The notes below the pieces were generated by a model. That model saw only the letters and a program-made list of their open reading frames with translations. It made no database searches and was not told the origin of the DNA. Made by a program: the position numbers and the translations under genes. Positions 8,314 to 17,375 of a stretch of DNA of 48,902 nt are shown one piece after another (position 1 is the first letter of the stretch; every line of letters starts with the position of its first letter). The stretch comes from Rhizobiales bacterium 65-9 (lineage in GTDB: Bacteria; Pseudomonadota; Alphaproteobacteria; Rhizobiales; Beijerinckiaceae), in NCBI GenBank assembly GCA_001899525.1, contig MKVY01000034.1:188979-237880 (forward strand), read 5' to 3'.

Positions 8314-9198
8314 ATGAGCCTGCTCGCCAACCGGCGATTTCTGAAGATGAACGGCCTTGGCAACGAGATCGTCATCCTTGATTTGCGAGGAACGCGCCTG
8401 TCCGTGAGCGCGGCGGAGGCGGCCGCCATAGCGCGCGACCCGCGCTCGCATTTCGACCAGTTGATGGTCCTTCACGACGCTCACGCGCCCCGTCACGACG
8501 CCTTCATGCGCATCTATAACACCGATGGAACCGAATCGGGCGCTTGCGGCAATGGCACGCGCTGCGTTGCCTGGGCGCTTGCGGCGGATCGCGAGATGGG
8601 AGGCCCTGGCGCAGACCGCTTGATCCTTGAGACAGCGGCGGGCGAATTGCCGACGGAGCGGCTGGGCGACCGCTTGTTCACGGTGGACATGGGCGCGCCG
8701 CGGCTGCGCTGGGATGAAATCCCGCTGCGCGATCCTTTTCATGACACGACCGGGATCGAATTGCAGATCGGACCTATCGATGAGCCGATCCTGCACACGC
8801 CGTCCGTCGTCAACATGGGAAATCCGCACGCCATCTTCTGGGTGAAGGACGTAGAGGCCTACGATCTCGCCAAGATCGGACCGCTTCTCGAGAACCATCC
8901 AATCTTTCCCGAACGGGCGAACATCTCCCTCGCCCATGTCGCGGCGCGCGACCACATCGTCCTCAGGGTTTGGGAGCGCGGCGCGGGCCTGACGCGCGCC
9001 TGCGGCAGCGCCGCTTGCGCAGCGGTTGTCGCGGCCGTCCGCAAGGACTTTTCGGATCGAATAGCGAAAGTCACTCTGCCTGGCGGGGATCTGACGATCG
9101 AATGGCGCGCGTCTGACGACCATGTGCTCATGACAGGCCCGGTAGAGTTGGAATGGGACGGAACGCTTGCGCCGTCCCTGTTCGCGAACGTGGCTTGA
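8314..9198 (+). CDS. dapF: Diaminopimelate epimerase
   Basis: DapF converts LL- to meso-diaminopimelate for lysine and peptidoglycan synthesis without a cofactor. The two catalytic cysteines are visible in GACGNGTRC (Cys78) and TRACGSAAC. The conserved [10 protein letters not shown] start and [13 protein letters not shown] are also present. The 294-residue length with ATG 8314 fits the family; in-frame starts at 8290 and 8233 would add residues not seen in relatives. It is followed after nine bases by mtaB, a pairing common in this group of bacteria, where ftsY and yciB often come next; here they do not. Confidence 0.96.
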   Translation: MSLLANRRFLKMNGLGNEIVILDLRGTRLSVSAAEAAAIARDPRSHFDQLMVLHDAHAPRHDAFMRIYNTDGTESGACGNGTRCVAWALAADREMGGPGADRLILETAAGELPTERLGDRLFTVDMGAPRLRWDEIPLRDPFHDTTGIELQIGPIDEPILHTPSVVNMGNPHAIFWVKDVEAYDLAKIGPLLENHPIFPERANISLAHVAARDHIVLRVWERGAGLTRACGSAACAAVVAAVRKDFSDRIAKVTLPGGDLTIEWRASDDHVLMTGPVELEWDGTLAPSLFANVA

Positions 9199-9207
9199 GC
9201 GGTTCCG

Positions 9208-10476
9208 GTGGCCGTCGATGTCCTCACGTTCGGATGCCGGCTCAATATCCATGAGTCGGAAGCGATGCGTCGCGCGGCCGAGGCGGCCGGCCGGGACAAT
9301 CTGATCATCGTGAACACCTGCGCCGTCACCGCGGAAGCGACGCGCCAGGCGCGGCAGGCGATCCGCCGGATGAGGCGGGAGCGCCCGGATGCGACCATTG
9401 TCGCGACTGGCTGCGCGGCGCAGATCGAGCCTGACGCATTCGCCGCCATGCCCGAGGTCGATCGCGTGATCGGCAACGCAGAAAAGATGCGCGCGGACGC
9501 CTGGCGGAAGGATGCGCCCGAGACGGTTCGCGCCTTTGGCCTGGATGTGAGCGCCAGAATCGCCGTGAGCGACATCATGGAGGTGCGCGACACGGCTCCG
9601 TTCATGCTCGACGCATTCGAGCAGCATACGCGCGCTTTCATCAAGGCGCAGGACGGCTGCGATCATCGCTGCACCTTCTGCATCATCCCCTATGGTCGGG
9701 GACCATCCCGATCCGTGCCCATGGGCGCGATCGTCGACCAGGTGCGCAGACTTGCGAGCGCCGGTGTGAAGGAGGTCGTCCTGACGGGCGTCGACGTCAC
9801 GTCATACGGCGCCGATCTGCCCGGCGCTCCGACGCTCGGCGCGCTGGTCGCACAGATTCTCAAGCATGTGCCGGAACTGCCGCGCCTGCGGCTCTCCTCG
9901 ATCGACGTCGCCGAGATCGATCCGTTGCTTCTCGAATCGTTCGCGACCGAGACGCGACTGATGCCTTATCTGCACCTGTCGCTTCAGGCCGGCGACGATC
10001 TCATTCTGAAGCGGATGAAGCGCCGGCACAACCGCGCGCAGGCGATCAGCTTCTGCGCGCGCCTGCGGGAGATCAGGCCCGATATTGTCTTCGGCGCGGA
10101 TCTGATCGCGGGTTTTCCGACCGAGACGGGCGACCATTTTGAACGGTCGCTGCAACTCATCGACGAGTGCGGCCTGACGCACCTGCATGTGTTCTCTTAC
10201 TCCCCACGGAGCGGAACGCCGGCCGCGCGCATGCCGCAGGTGGCGCGCGAAGTGGCCAGAGAGCGTGCAAAGCGGCTCATTGAGAAAGGTGAGGCGGCCC
10301 GCCGCGCTCACATGGAGAGGCTCGTCGGCCGCAGGCTTCGTGTGCTCACCGAGGCGAACGGGTTCGGCCGCGCGGAGGATTTTTCCCTGGTCAAGTTCTC
10401 CGCGCCTCCCCGGCGAGGCGAAATCATGGAGACGGACATCGCGTCTTGCGAGCGCGATCATCTGATCGCGGCGTGA
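9208..10476 (+). CDS. mtaB: tRNA t6A37 methylthiotransferase MtaB
   Basis: MtaB is a radical-SAM enzyme that adds a methylthio group to N6-threonylcarbamoyladenosine at position 37 of tRNA. The 422-residue protein shows the N-terminal methylthiotransferase domain, with cysteines in TFGCRLN, NTCAVT and ATGCAAQ that hold one iron-sulfur cluster. The radical-SAM motif GCDHRCTFC (C-x3-C-x2-C) and the LHLSLQAGDDLILKRMKRRH strand follow, then a short TRAM-like end. It starts with GTG at 9208, nine bases after dapF, and ends three bases from the convergent Rsm22-like gene. MtaB fits better than MiaB on length and its dapF context. Confidence 0.93.
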   Translation: MAVDVLTFGCRLNIHESEAMRRAAEAAGRDNLIIVNTCAVTAEATRQARQAIRRMRRERPDATIVATGCAAQIEPDAFAAMPEVDRVIGNAEKMRADAWRKDAPETVRAFGLDVSARIAVSDIMEVRDTAPFMLDAFEQHTRAFIKAQDGCDHRCTFCIIPYGRGPSRSVPMGAIVDQVRRLASAGVKEVVLTGVDVTSYGADLPGAPTLGALVAQILKHVPELPRLRLSSIDVAEIDPLLLESFATETRLMPYLHLSLQAGDDLILKRMKRRHNRAQAISFCARLREIRPDIVFGADLIAGFPTETGDHFERSLQLIDECGLTHLHVFSYSPRSGTPAARMPQVAREVARERAKRLIEKGEAARRAHMERLVGRRLRVLTEANGFGRAEDFSLVKFSAPPRRGEIMETDIASCERDHLIAA

Positions 10477-10479
10477 CGC

Positions 10480-11439
10480 TCAGAATGCGTCGCCCCAGTC
10501 CGCGCGCCGGGCGCGCTTGAAGCGCTCGCCTTCGCGCCGCGTCACAAGGTCTTCAATCACTGCGCCATTGGTTTGGCAGAGCTTCAATTCAATTCGTCCA
10601 TGGGCGCGACGAGGCGGTGCGACAATGCGCGGGCGAAGGTCATTCCCTGGCGTGCGCGACGCGGCGATGAAGATGTAGGTTTCATCCTCCCATGGCGCGT
10701 CGCCCTCCTTGACGAGCCTGTGCAGCCGACTGCGCGCGACGCGGCGCGAGAAATGACACCAGTCCGGCTCCTTGATCGCGCAGCGTCCGGAATGCGCGCA
10801 GGGGGCGACGATGAAAGCGCCCTCGGACAGAAGCTGGTCGCGCGCCGCCAGAATGCGCCGCCACCCGCCAGGCGTGCCCGGTTCGATGACGAGCAGAATA
10901 TCGCTGGTCAGGCGCCAGATGCGGGACACGAGCGGACCCCGCCCTTCCGGCGTGATCTCGTCCAGCACATAAGCCATCGCCGCGAGATCAGCGGGCTCGG
11001 GGAACAACGCGTCTGTGGTGATGTCGCCGGCGATCCAGCGGACATCGCCGAATTCGCCGTCCGCCAGACGCTCGCCTGTTTCGCGCGCCGCGTCGCTCGC
11101 CTCGATCATTGTCGCCTGGCGCAAGGACGCCCAGCAGTCGCGCGCGGCCCAGAGAACGGCTCCCGGACCGGCGCCGAAATCGAGAAGGCTCGCGGGAGCG
11201 TAGTCCGGACGCGCCTCCCTGATCGCTGAGAGGCTTGCGCGGATCGCCGCATAGGTCGCGGGCATGCGCGCGGCCAGATAGGCCGCAACCGACTCTTCGT
11301 TGTCGAGGTGCTGCTGGCCGTCGAGCAGCTCGGCGCGATAGCGGCGCGAGAGTCTCCCGAAGTTTTGCTTCAGGGCCGCAAGCTCCATGCCGGCGAGCAT
11401 ATCGTCGATTCTCGCCCGCAGCCTCGACGGCAGCTCCAT
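10480..11439 (-). CDS. Rsm22/METTL17-like ribosome assembly protein (SAM-fold, likely Fe-S)
   Basis: The 319-residue protein has a SAM-binding Rossmann motif (DFGAGPGAVLWAA, about 87-99) and belongs to the Rsm22 family, whose mitochondrial members Rsm22 and METTL17 act in small-subunit assembly. Four cysteines are placed as in METTL17: Cys214 and Cys220 in PCAHSGRC, Cys228 in DWCHFS, and Cys288 in LCQTNG. This suggests a 4Fe-4S cluster. Whether it methylates RNA is unclear. The ATG at 11439 lies one base after the Nudix stop, so the genes are probably co-transcribed. Confidence 0.85.
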   Translation of the reverse strand: MELPSRLRARIDDMLAGMELAALKQNFGRLSRRYRAELLDGQQHLDNEESVAAYLAARMPATYAAIRASLSAIREARPDYAPASLLDFGAGPGAVLWAARDCWASLRQATMIEASDAARETGERLADGEFGDVRWIAGDITTDALFPEPADLAAMAYVLDEITPEGRGPLVSRIWRLTSDILLVIEPGTPGGWRRILAARDQLLSEGAFIVAPCAHSGRCAIKEPDWCHFSRRVARSRLHRLVKEGDAPWEDETYIFIAASRTPGNDLRPRIVAPPRRAHGRIELKLCQTNGAVIEDLVTRREGERFKRARRADWGDAF

Positions 11440-11440
11440 G

Positions 11441-11938
11441 TCAATCGAGCGCGATCGGCGTCGCGGGAAGATCGCCGGAAACGATCCGGCGCGCGAGCAG
11501 CGCAACCGACATCGGGATCAGGAACTCTCCCGATGCGATGAAGTCATCCACCTTCCACCAGCGCACGTCGAGCACGGGATCGATGTCCGTCTCCGCCAGC
11601 CGCGATGTGTCGATGCGGTTCGATGGCGCCCGGATCAGAAAATAGCGCTCGCGGCAGAAGCTTTTCCTGATGAACCTGTCGCGCAGCGCTTCGCATGTGG
11701 CGACGCAGGGGCCAAGCGGAACGCCGCGGATGCCGACCTCCTCGTCGAGCTCCCGCAGCGCCGCCTGTTCAGACGTTTCGCCGGGATCGACGCCGCCGCC
11801 GGGCGTGTACCAGAAGGGGCGGGGCGGCGCCCCTTCGGGATCGGACGCCACGGCCGCCTGATATTGCAGAAGCAGGATGCGATCGTCAGGATCGAGCACA
11901 ATCAGGCGCGAGGTGTGACGCACATCCGCATCGGTCAC
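11441..11938 (-). CDS. Nudix hydrolase
   Basis: The 165-residue protein contains a perfect Nudix box, G-x5-E-x7-REL-x-EE-x-G-I (Gly48 to Ile70), which binds Mg2+ and hydrolyses nucleoside diphosphates linked to another group. A PFWYTPGGG segment precedes the box. The C-terminal part has VRWWKVDDF, typical of mid-sized housekeeping Nudix enzymes. Substrate is not evident. The start is GTG at 11938, overlapping the TGA of the dehydratase gene by four bases; longer in-frame extension upstream is antisense-like sequence and was rejected. Confidence 0.85.
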   Translation of the reverse strand: MTDADVRHTSRLIVLDPDDRILLLQYQAAVASDPEGAPPRPFWYTPGGGVDPGETSEQAALRELDEEVGIRGVPLGPCVATCEALRDRFIRKSFCRERYFLIRAPSNRIDTSRLAETDIDPVLDVRWWKVDDFIASGEFLIPMSVALLARRIVSGDLPATPIALD

Positions 11939-12882
11939 GACGCGATCTCCGCGAGCTTCGTCAAATCGACATTGCCGCCGCAGACGAGAACGCCGACCTT
12001 TTCGCCGGGCTTCGGCTTGAAGGCGCCCGACAACAGCGCCGCGAGGGCGGTCGCGCCGCCCGGCTCCGAAGCAATGCGGAAATCCCGCCAGAGCGTGCGT
12101 TGAGCATCGACGATAGCGTCGTCGCTGACCAGCGCCACATGATCGACCACAGGCGCGCAAACCGAATAGACCAGAGGGCCGACGGTTTTCGCGCCGAGGG
12201 AATCGGCTGCGACGGAGTTCACATCGACATCGACGTCCCGGCCAGCCGCGAGCGCCGCATGCAGCGCGCGCGACCCCTCCGGCTCGACGCCCACGATTTT
12301 CACGCGCTTGCCCCAGAAGGACGCGACGCCGCTGATCAGCCCGCCGCCGCCGACCGCGATCAGCACGGTGTCCGGCGCGCCGCTTTGCTCTTCCCATTCG
12401 AGCGCGACCGTTCCCTGTCCGGAAATCGTTTCTATCGAATCGAAGGCGGACACCTGCATCGCGCCGCTTTGCGCGATATAATCAAGGCATGAATCCAGCG
12501 CGTCGTAATAGCGCGCGCCGCCGATCACCGCTTCGGCGCCGAAGCGGCGAATGGCCGCGACCTTCGCTGGACTGGAGATTTCGGGCACGAAGATGCGCGC
12601 CTTGACGCCGAACTGCTGCGCCGCATACGCGACGGCCGCGCCGTGATTGCCGCCCGACGCGGCCGCGACGCCGGCTTGCGGTATCTTGCGCGACGCCAGA
12701 TTGAAAAACGCGCCGCGCGGCTTGAAGGAGCCCGCGTGCTGGAACAGTTCGAGTTTCAGCGTGACATCCGCATCAACTCCGAACGCGCCCCTGGGCGGCG
12801 CGAACAGCGGCGTGCGCCGCAAATGACGGGAGATCATCGAATAGGCCGCGCGAACGGCGTCGGGCGTAACGGGGGAAGCCAT
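11935..12882 (-). CDS. PLP-dependent threonine/serine dehydratase
   Basis: The 315-residue fold type II PLP enzyme shows the lysine motif GSFKPRGA (Lys54 forms the Schiff base), the SGGNHG phosphate/cofactor loop and the GGGGLISG glycine loop. It lacks the C-terminal ACT-like regulatory domain of biosynthetic IlvA, so it fits the catabolic threonine/serine dehydratase or serine racemase group. It would deaminate L-threonine or L-serine to the 2-oxo acid. It overlaps the Nudix gene by four bases and follows the DUF429 gene by 50 bases on the same strand. Exact substrate preference cannot be read from sequence. Confidence 0.88.
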   Translation of the reverse strand: MASPVTPDAVRAAYSMISRHLRRTPLFAPPRGAFGVDADVTLKLELFQHAGSFKPRGAFFNLASRKIPQAGVAAASGGNHGAAVAYAAQQFGVKARIFVPEISSPAKVAAIRRFGAEAVIGGARYYDALDSCLDYIAQSGAMQVSAFDSIETISGQGTVALEWEEQSGAPDTVLIAVGGGGLISGVASFWGKRVKIVGVEPEGSRALHAALAAGRDVDVDVNSVAADSLGAKTVGPLVYSVCAPVVDHVALVSDDAIVDAQRTLWRDFRIASEPGGATALAALLSGAFKPKPGEKVGVLVCGGNVDLTKLAEIAS

Positions 12883-12932
12883 GCGGATCGCTTTCTGGAA
12901 CGCTCCTGACTAACCCGCGGGATCGTCTGTTC

Positions 12933-13676
12933 TCAAGCCCAGATTGCGATCGGCAGGCCATGGGCGTCGCGCACCGGCGGGGCAGGAAACGACACGGCGG
13001 AGCCCCTCAATATCCGCGCCGCCACGACAGAAACGGCGAGCGCGTCAATAAGATCGTCGAGGGCGGCGCCGCGAGGCGCGGCGTGATCGAGAAGAGCGCC
13101 GGGCAAGCCCTGGTCGCGCAGAAGGCCGCGCCGCTCCGCCATTCCGGCGGGATTGACCCGCGACCTGATCTTTTTGGGATGCGCGAGCGGACGGAAGCCG
13201 TTCATTCGCCAGAACGCGACCTCCGGATGACTCTCTCGGACCCTGGTCAGAAGAGCGGGCCGGCTCCGCAGCAGTTGATCGATCTCCCTGATCTTCGCAA
13301 AAAGGCAGAACGTCTGCTTTGACACCTTTCGCGGGGGGTCGGAGGCGGCGAACGCGGCGTCGCAAGCCGCACGATAGTCGAGGGCTTCCACCGCACATCT
13401 CGCCGGCACGGAGAAAACGCTGGACTGCCGCTGTCCGAGCAAGGGCCGCACCAGGCGCTCCGGTCCGCGACCGCCGGGACCGGCCCGATCAGGCAGCCCG
13501 ATCGGCATATCCACCGCGACGACGTCCGGAGCGCGCACATGGTCGACAATGTCGGCGAACCGCTGGAACACCGCGACTTGCGGCGGCTCGGTGTCCGCCA
13601 GGTCGCGAAAAACAACGATCCATCCTGCGGGACAACCATCCACGCCGGCGATCCAAACGGCCTTCGGCCCAGCCAT
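12933..13676 (-). CDS. DUF429-family protein (predicted RNase H-like nuclease fold)
   Basis: The 247-residue protein begins WIAGVDGCPAGWIVVF and has VVAVDMPIGLPD, SVFSVPARCAVEALDY, HPEVAFW and DDLIDALAVSVVA. These acidic strands characterise DUF429, predicted to be RNase H-like. The three acidic positions (GVD, AVDMP, DDLIDA) could bind metal. No function is established for the family. A Shine-Dalgarno AAGGA lies seven bases before the ATG. It is divergent from the CitE-like gene, with 84 bases between the starts, and probably heads the run to the dehydratase, Nudix and Rsm22-like genes. Confidence 0.85.
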   Translation of the reverse strand: MAGPKAVWIAGVDGCPAGWIVVFRDLADTEPPQVAVFQRFADIVDHVRAPDVVAVDMPIGLPDRAGPGGRGPERLVRPLLGQRQSSVFSVPARCAVEALDYRAACDAAFAASDPPRKVSKQTFCLFAKIREIDQLLRSRPALLTRVRESHPEVAFWRMNGFRPLAHPKKIRSRVNPAGMAERRGLLRDQGLPGALLDHAAPRGAALDDLIDALAVSVVAARILRGSAVSFPAPPVRDAHGLPIAIWA

Positions 13677-13760
13677 GCGAAATCCTTGATCGCCTTCAAT
13701 TCCCCATAGCGCGCCGCGCCATCCTGCGTATGGTGCGGCGATTCGCCGAGGGTTCCCAGC

Positions 13761-14639
13761 ATGATGATCCGCCCCCGCCGCAGCGCTCTTTACATGCCGG
13801 GCTCCAATGCTCGCGCGCTGGAGAAAGCAAAGTCTCTGCCTGCCGATGTCGTCATTCTCGATCTGGAGGACGCGGTCGCGCCCGAAGCCAAGGCGGCCGC
13901 GCGCGCTCAGGTATGCGCCGCGGTGCTGGCCGGCGGCTTCGCCCGCAGGGAAGTCGTCATTCGCATCAACGGTCTTTCAACCCCCTGGGGCGAAGAGGAT
14001 CTGGCGGCGGCGGCTGACGCTCGTCCCGACGCGATCCTGGTTCCGAAGGTGTCCTCGGCCGAGGCGCTCGCGATGGTCGGCCGTCGTCTTGCCGCCCAGA
14101 AGGCCGATCAGGCGACGCGCGTCTGGGCGATGATCGAAACGCCGGCCGCCATTCTCAATATCGCCGCGATCGCCGACGCCGCCGATGATTCCATCACGCG
14201 CCTCGCCTGCTTCGTGATGGGGACGAACGACCTCGCCAAGGAATCGCACGCGCGCCTGACGTCTGGACGCGCGCCCTTCATGCCGTGGCTGATGCAGGCC
14301 GTCGCCGCTGCGCGGGCGAACGATCTCGATATTCTCGACGGCGTCTTCAACGATTTGCAGAATGACGTTGGTTTTCGCGCGGAATGCGAGCAGGGTCGCG
14401 ATTGCGGGTTTGACGGCAAGACGCTGATCCATCCCAATCAGCTCGCCGGCGCGAACGAGATTTTCGCGCCTTCGAAAGCGGAGCTTGATCAGGCGAAGAA
14501 AATCATCGCAGCCTTCGCGCTGCCGGAAAACGCCGGCAGGGGCGCAATCAGCATCGATGGCCGCATGGTCGAACTGCTGCACGCTGAAATGGCGAAGCGC
14601 ACGGTGGCGCTCGCCGAAGCGATCGAAGCGGCGGCCTGA
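13761..14639 (+). CDS. CitE-type HpcH/HpaI aldolase (CoA-ester lyase)
   Basis: The 292-residue protein is a CitE-like lyase. It has RRSALYMPGSNARALEKA, the metal-binding VILDLEDAVAPEAK, the catalytic-site MIETPAAILN (Glu126), FVMGTNDLAKE and GKTLIHPNQ. Relatives cleave or hydrolyse malyl-CoA, beta-methylmalyl-CoA or citramalyl-CoA, so a role in glyoxylate or acetate-type assimilation is possible; the sequence does not tell which. It is monocistronic and convergent with the aldehyde dehydrogenase. The start at 13761 has GAGGG eight bases upstream; a second ATG follows directly. Confidence 0.85.
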   Translation: MMIRPRRSALYMPGSNARALEKAKSLPADVVILDLEDAVAPEAKAAARAQVCAAVLAGGFARREVVIRINGLSTPWGEEDLAAAADARPDAILVPKVSSAEALAMVGRRLAAQKADQATRVWAMIETPAAILNIAAIADAADDSITRLACFVMGTNDLAKESHARLTSGRAPFMPWLMQAVAAARANDLDILDGVFNDLQNDVGFRAECEQGRDCGFDGKTLIHPNQLAGANEIFAPSKAELDQAKKIIAAFALPENAGRGAISIDGRMVELLHAEMAKRTVALAEAIEAAA

Positions 14640-14669
14640 TAGCCGGAGCAGGATGACGGCCTCACGAAC

Positions 14670-14692
14670 GAGGCGCGCTGGGCGCCTCTTCG
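14670..14692 (+). terminator. Possible terminator between the CitE-like and aldehyde dehydrogenase genes
   Basis: A seven-base perfect stem (14670-14676 with 14682-14688) with a five-base loop lies 31 bases after the CitE-like stop, followed by TTCGT. The T-run is short. It sits between convergent genes and could act on either transcript. Confidence 0.35.
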
Positions 14693-14761
14693 TAATGTCA
14701 GAACAGGGCGGAAACCGTAGTTCGCGCAACGTTGATCAACGCGCTCGAAGCGCGACGACGG

Positions 14762-16210
14762 CTACACCGGAAGCGTGTAGGCCGTTTTCACCGTTGTGTA
14801 GAACTCGCGCGCATAGGCGCCCTGCTCGCGCGGGCCGTAGCTCGATCCTTTCCGACCGCCGAACGGCGTATGATAATCGACGCCTGCGGTCGGAAGATTG
14901 ACCATGACCATGCCCGCTTCGCTGTTGCGACGGAAATGCGAGGCGTATTTCAGGCTCGACGTGCAGATGCCGGAGGACAGGCCGAACTCGGTGTCGTTGG
15001 CGATCGCCAGCGCTTCGTCATAGCTCTTCACCCTGACGACGTTGGCGACGGGACCGAACACCTCCTCGCGGGAAATGCGCATCGTGTTGTCGGTCTCCGT
15101 GAACAAAGCGGGCTGCAGATAGAAACCCGGCGTTTCGCGATTGAGAAGCTCGCCGCCCCAGGCGAGCTTCGCGCCTTCCTCCTTGGCGATCGCGATATAT
15201 TTCAGATCCTGATCGAGCTGATTCTGATCGACGACAGGGCCGATTTGCGTGCCGGCCTTTAGCGCGTCGTCCACGACCAGTCCCTTGAGACGCTCGACGA
15301 CGGCGTCGACGAACCTGTCATGCACGCTGTCCTGAACGATCAGCCGGGATGACGCCGTGCAGCGCTGCCCCGTGGAGAAGAAAGCGCCGTTGACCGCGCA
15401 TTCCACCGCCGTCTTCAGATCGGCGTCATCGAGAACGACGAGCGGATTCTTGCCGCCCATTTCGAGTTGCACCTTCTTCATCGTCTTTCCCGAGATCGCG
15501 GCCAGCGCGACCTTGCGGCCGGTCGCGACCGAGCCGGTGAAGCTGATCGCCGTCACATCGGGATGATCGAGGATCGTCTGTCCGACTTCGGAGCCGCGTC
15601 CCATGACGAGATTGAGCACGCCCTTCGGCAGCCCCGCGCGATGAAGAATATCGGCAAGCGCCCAGGAGCTGCCCGGGACGAGGTCGGCGGGCTTGATGAC
15701 GACGGTGTTGCCATACGCGAGCGCCGGCGCGATTTTCCACGCCGGGATCGCAATCGGGAAATTCCACGGCGTAATGAGGCCGACGACGCCGACGGGCTCG
15801 CGCGTCATGTCGACATCGACTCCCGGACGCACCGAAGCGAGCTTTTCGCCCGAAAGGCGCAGCGTCTCGCCAGCAAAGAATGCAAAAATCTGACCGGCGC
15901 GCGTCGCTTCGCCGATTCCCTCCGGCAGCGTCTTTCCTTCCTCGCGCGACAGAAGTTTTCCAAGCTCCTCCTTGCGCGCCAGGATTTCATCGGACGCCTT
16001 CTTCAGGACGTCATAGCGTTCCTGGGGCGTGGTGCGAGACCATGCCGGAAACGCCGCTTTCGCGGCGGCGATCGCCTGCTCTGTCTGCGCGCGCGAGGCG
16101 TGCGCATACTGGCCGATGATGTCTGCGGTGTTGGACGGGTTGACGTTCGGCCGCGCCGCGGCGCCATCGACCCACTCTCCGCCGATGAGATTCTTGAAAA
16201 GATCGCTCAT
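14762..16210 (-). CDS. NAD(P)-dependent aldehyde dehydrogenase, alpha-ketoglutarate semialdehyde dehydrogenase type
   Basis: The 482-residue ALDH has the catalytic Cys284 (FFSTGQRCTASSRL), general base Glu250 (QLEMGGKNP), Asn150 (TPWNFP) and the cofactor-binding FTGSVATG. The ending TPFGGRKGSSYGPREQG is typical of enzymes that oxidise 2-oxoglutarate semialdehyde (2,5-dioxopentanoate) to 2-oxoglutarate at the end of sugar-acid pathways. This fits its place 69 bases downstream of an enolase-superfamily gene and a uronate-dehydrogenase-like gene on the same strand. Succinate semialdehyde is an alternative substrate. Length is normal. Confidence 0.85.
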   Translation of the reverse strand: MSDLFKNLIGGEWVDGAAARPNVNPSNTADIIGQYAHASRAQTEQAIAAAKAAFPAWSRTTPQERYDVLKKASDEILARKEELGKLLSREEGKTLPEGIGEATRAGQIFAFFAGETLRLSGEKLASVRPGVDVDMTREPVGVVGLITPWNFPIAIPAWKIAPALAYGNTVVIKPADLVPGSSWALADILHRAGLPKGVLNLVMGRGSEVGQTILDHPDVTAISFTGSVATGRKVALAAISGKTMKKVQLEMGGKNPLVVLDDADLKTAVECAVNGAFFSTGQRCTASSRLIVQDSVHDRFVDAVVERLKGLVVDDALKAGTQIGPVVDQNQLDQDLKYIAIAKEEGAKLAWGGELLNRETPGFYLQPALFTETDNTMRISREEVFGPVANVVRVKSYDEALAIANDTEFGLSSGICTSSLKYASHFRRNSEAGMVMVNLPTAGVDYHTPFGGRKGSSYGPREQGAYAREFYTTVKTAYTLPV

Positions 16211-16279
16211 TGCATCTCCATTTTCGCGGTAGAGGCCGAGGCGGCCGGAAAGAAAAGGGCTTATACGATAACGGGGGCG

Positions 16280-17371
16280 TCAAGACACCTGATAGCGTCT
16301 TACGACCGCTGGGTCCGGCTCGAATCCGAGGCCGGGAGCGTCGGGTATGGACAGCCTTCCGTCCACCGGGAGCGGCGCGCCGGCCGCGCACCAGGCGTCC
16401 GGTTTGACATAAAGATATTCGAACACCTCGAAGCTCGGCAGCGCCGCCGCCAGTTGAAGGCTGGCCCAGTAGCCGGGGCCGAAATAGGGGGAATGAGGCG
16501 CCATCCGCTTCCCGGCCGTTCTTGCGATCTCGGCGACCTTCAGGAATTCGGTCACGCCGCCGACCTTGGTGACGCTGGGCTGAACCACGTCGAGCGCCGG
16601 AACGAGCCGCTCGAATTCGACGGCGGTGCAGGCGTTCTCTCCCGCCGCGACGGCGATTCCCTCAGCGGCGATCATGCGCCAGGGCGCCGGATCTTCCGGC
16701 GGAAACGTCGGCTCCTCGAGCCAGTCGATCCGGTTGTCGCGAAGGACCGGAAGCATGGCGCGAATCTTGGCGATGTCCCATTGGCAGTTCACGTCGATGG
16801 TCACCCGCGCATGCGCGCCGGCGCCGCGTCGGCCGGCGCCGATTGTGTCAGGCTCGACCTCGTGCAGCTTGACCTCGTCATAGCCCAGAGCGGCCGCTTC
16901 AGCGGCGAAATGCTGCACGCGCTCGACATCGCCATAGCGCACCAGGCTGGCGTAGGCGCGGATCGAATCACGCTTCCGGCCGCCGATGAGGCGCGCGAGC
17001 GACAGGCCCTCGCGTTTCCCCGCGACGTCCCACAAGGCGATGTCGAGCCCCGAGATCGCGAACATCGTCACCCCGTAGCGGCCGAACAGCGCAAGCGCTT
17101 TCTGCGCGGCGAGAGTCACAGAGGCAGGGTCTTTCGAATCGAGCCCGACGACGGCCGGCGCGACGAGATCGCGAACGGCCATCGCCGTCGCATGCTGGCA
17201 CATATAGCCGAACCCCTCGCCCCAGCCGACGACGCCGTCGCGGGTTTCGACGCGGACAAGGACGATGTCGAGATTGGTCCATTTGGTCGGCGTGATTCCC
17301 TGTCCCTTGCCGCCATCGTCGAACGGAATGCGCAGGACGATAGGCTCCACTCTGACGATGGGGTCGGTCAT
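16280..17371 (-). CDS. Mandelate racemase/enolase-superfamily sugar-acid dehydratase or cycloisomerase
   Basis: The 363-residue protein has the enolase-superfamily capping domain and barrel. Likely metal ligands are Asp193 (TIDVN), Glu219 or Glu220 (WLEEP) and Glu245 (AGEN); the general base His293 lies in APHSPYFGPG. At the second barrel strand the usual Lys-x-Lys is replaced by Lys168-Leu-His170. Family members dehydrate aldarates or aldonates, or isomerise galactarolactone. Given the upstream uronate-dehydrogenase-like gene, an aldarolactone or aldarate is the likely substrate. The ATG at 17371 follows GGTGAG and overlaps no more than the udh stop; 17386 is an alternative. Confidence 0.82.
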   Translation of the reverse strand: MTDPIVRVEPIVLRIPFDDGGKGQGITPTKWTNLDIVLVRVETRDGVVGWGEGFGYMCQHATAMAVRDLVAPAVVGLDSKDPASVTLAAQKALALFGRYGVTMFAISGLDIALWDVAGKREGLSLARLIGGRKRDSIRAYASLVRYGDVERVQHFAAEAAALGYDEVKLHEVEPDTIGAGRRGAGAHARVTIDVNCQWDIAKIRAMLPVLRDNRIDWLEEPTFPPEDPAPWRMIAAEGIAVAAGENACTAVEFERLVPALDVVQPSVTKVGGVTEFLKVAEIARTAGKRMAPHSPYFGPGYWASLQLAAALPSFEVFEYLYVKPDAWCAAGAPLPVDGRLSIPDAPGLGFEPDPAVVRRYQVS

Positions 17372-17375
17372 GCGC

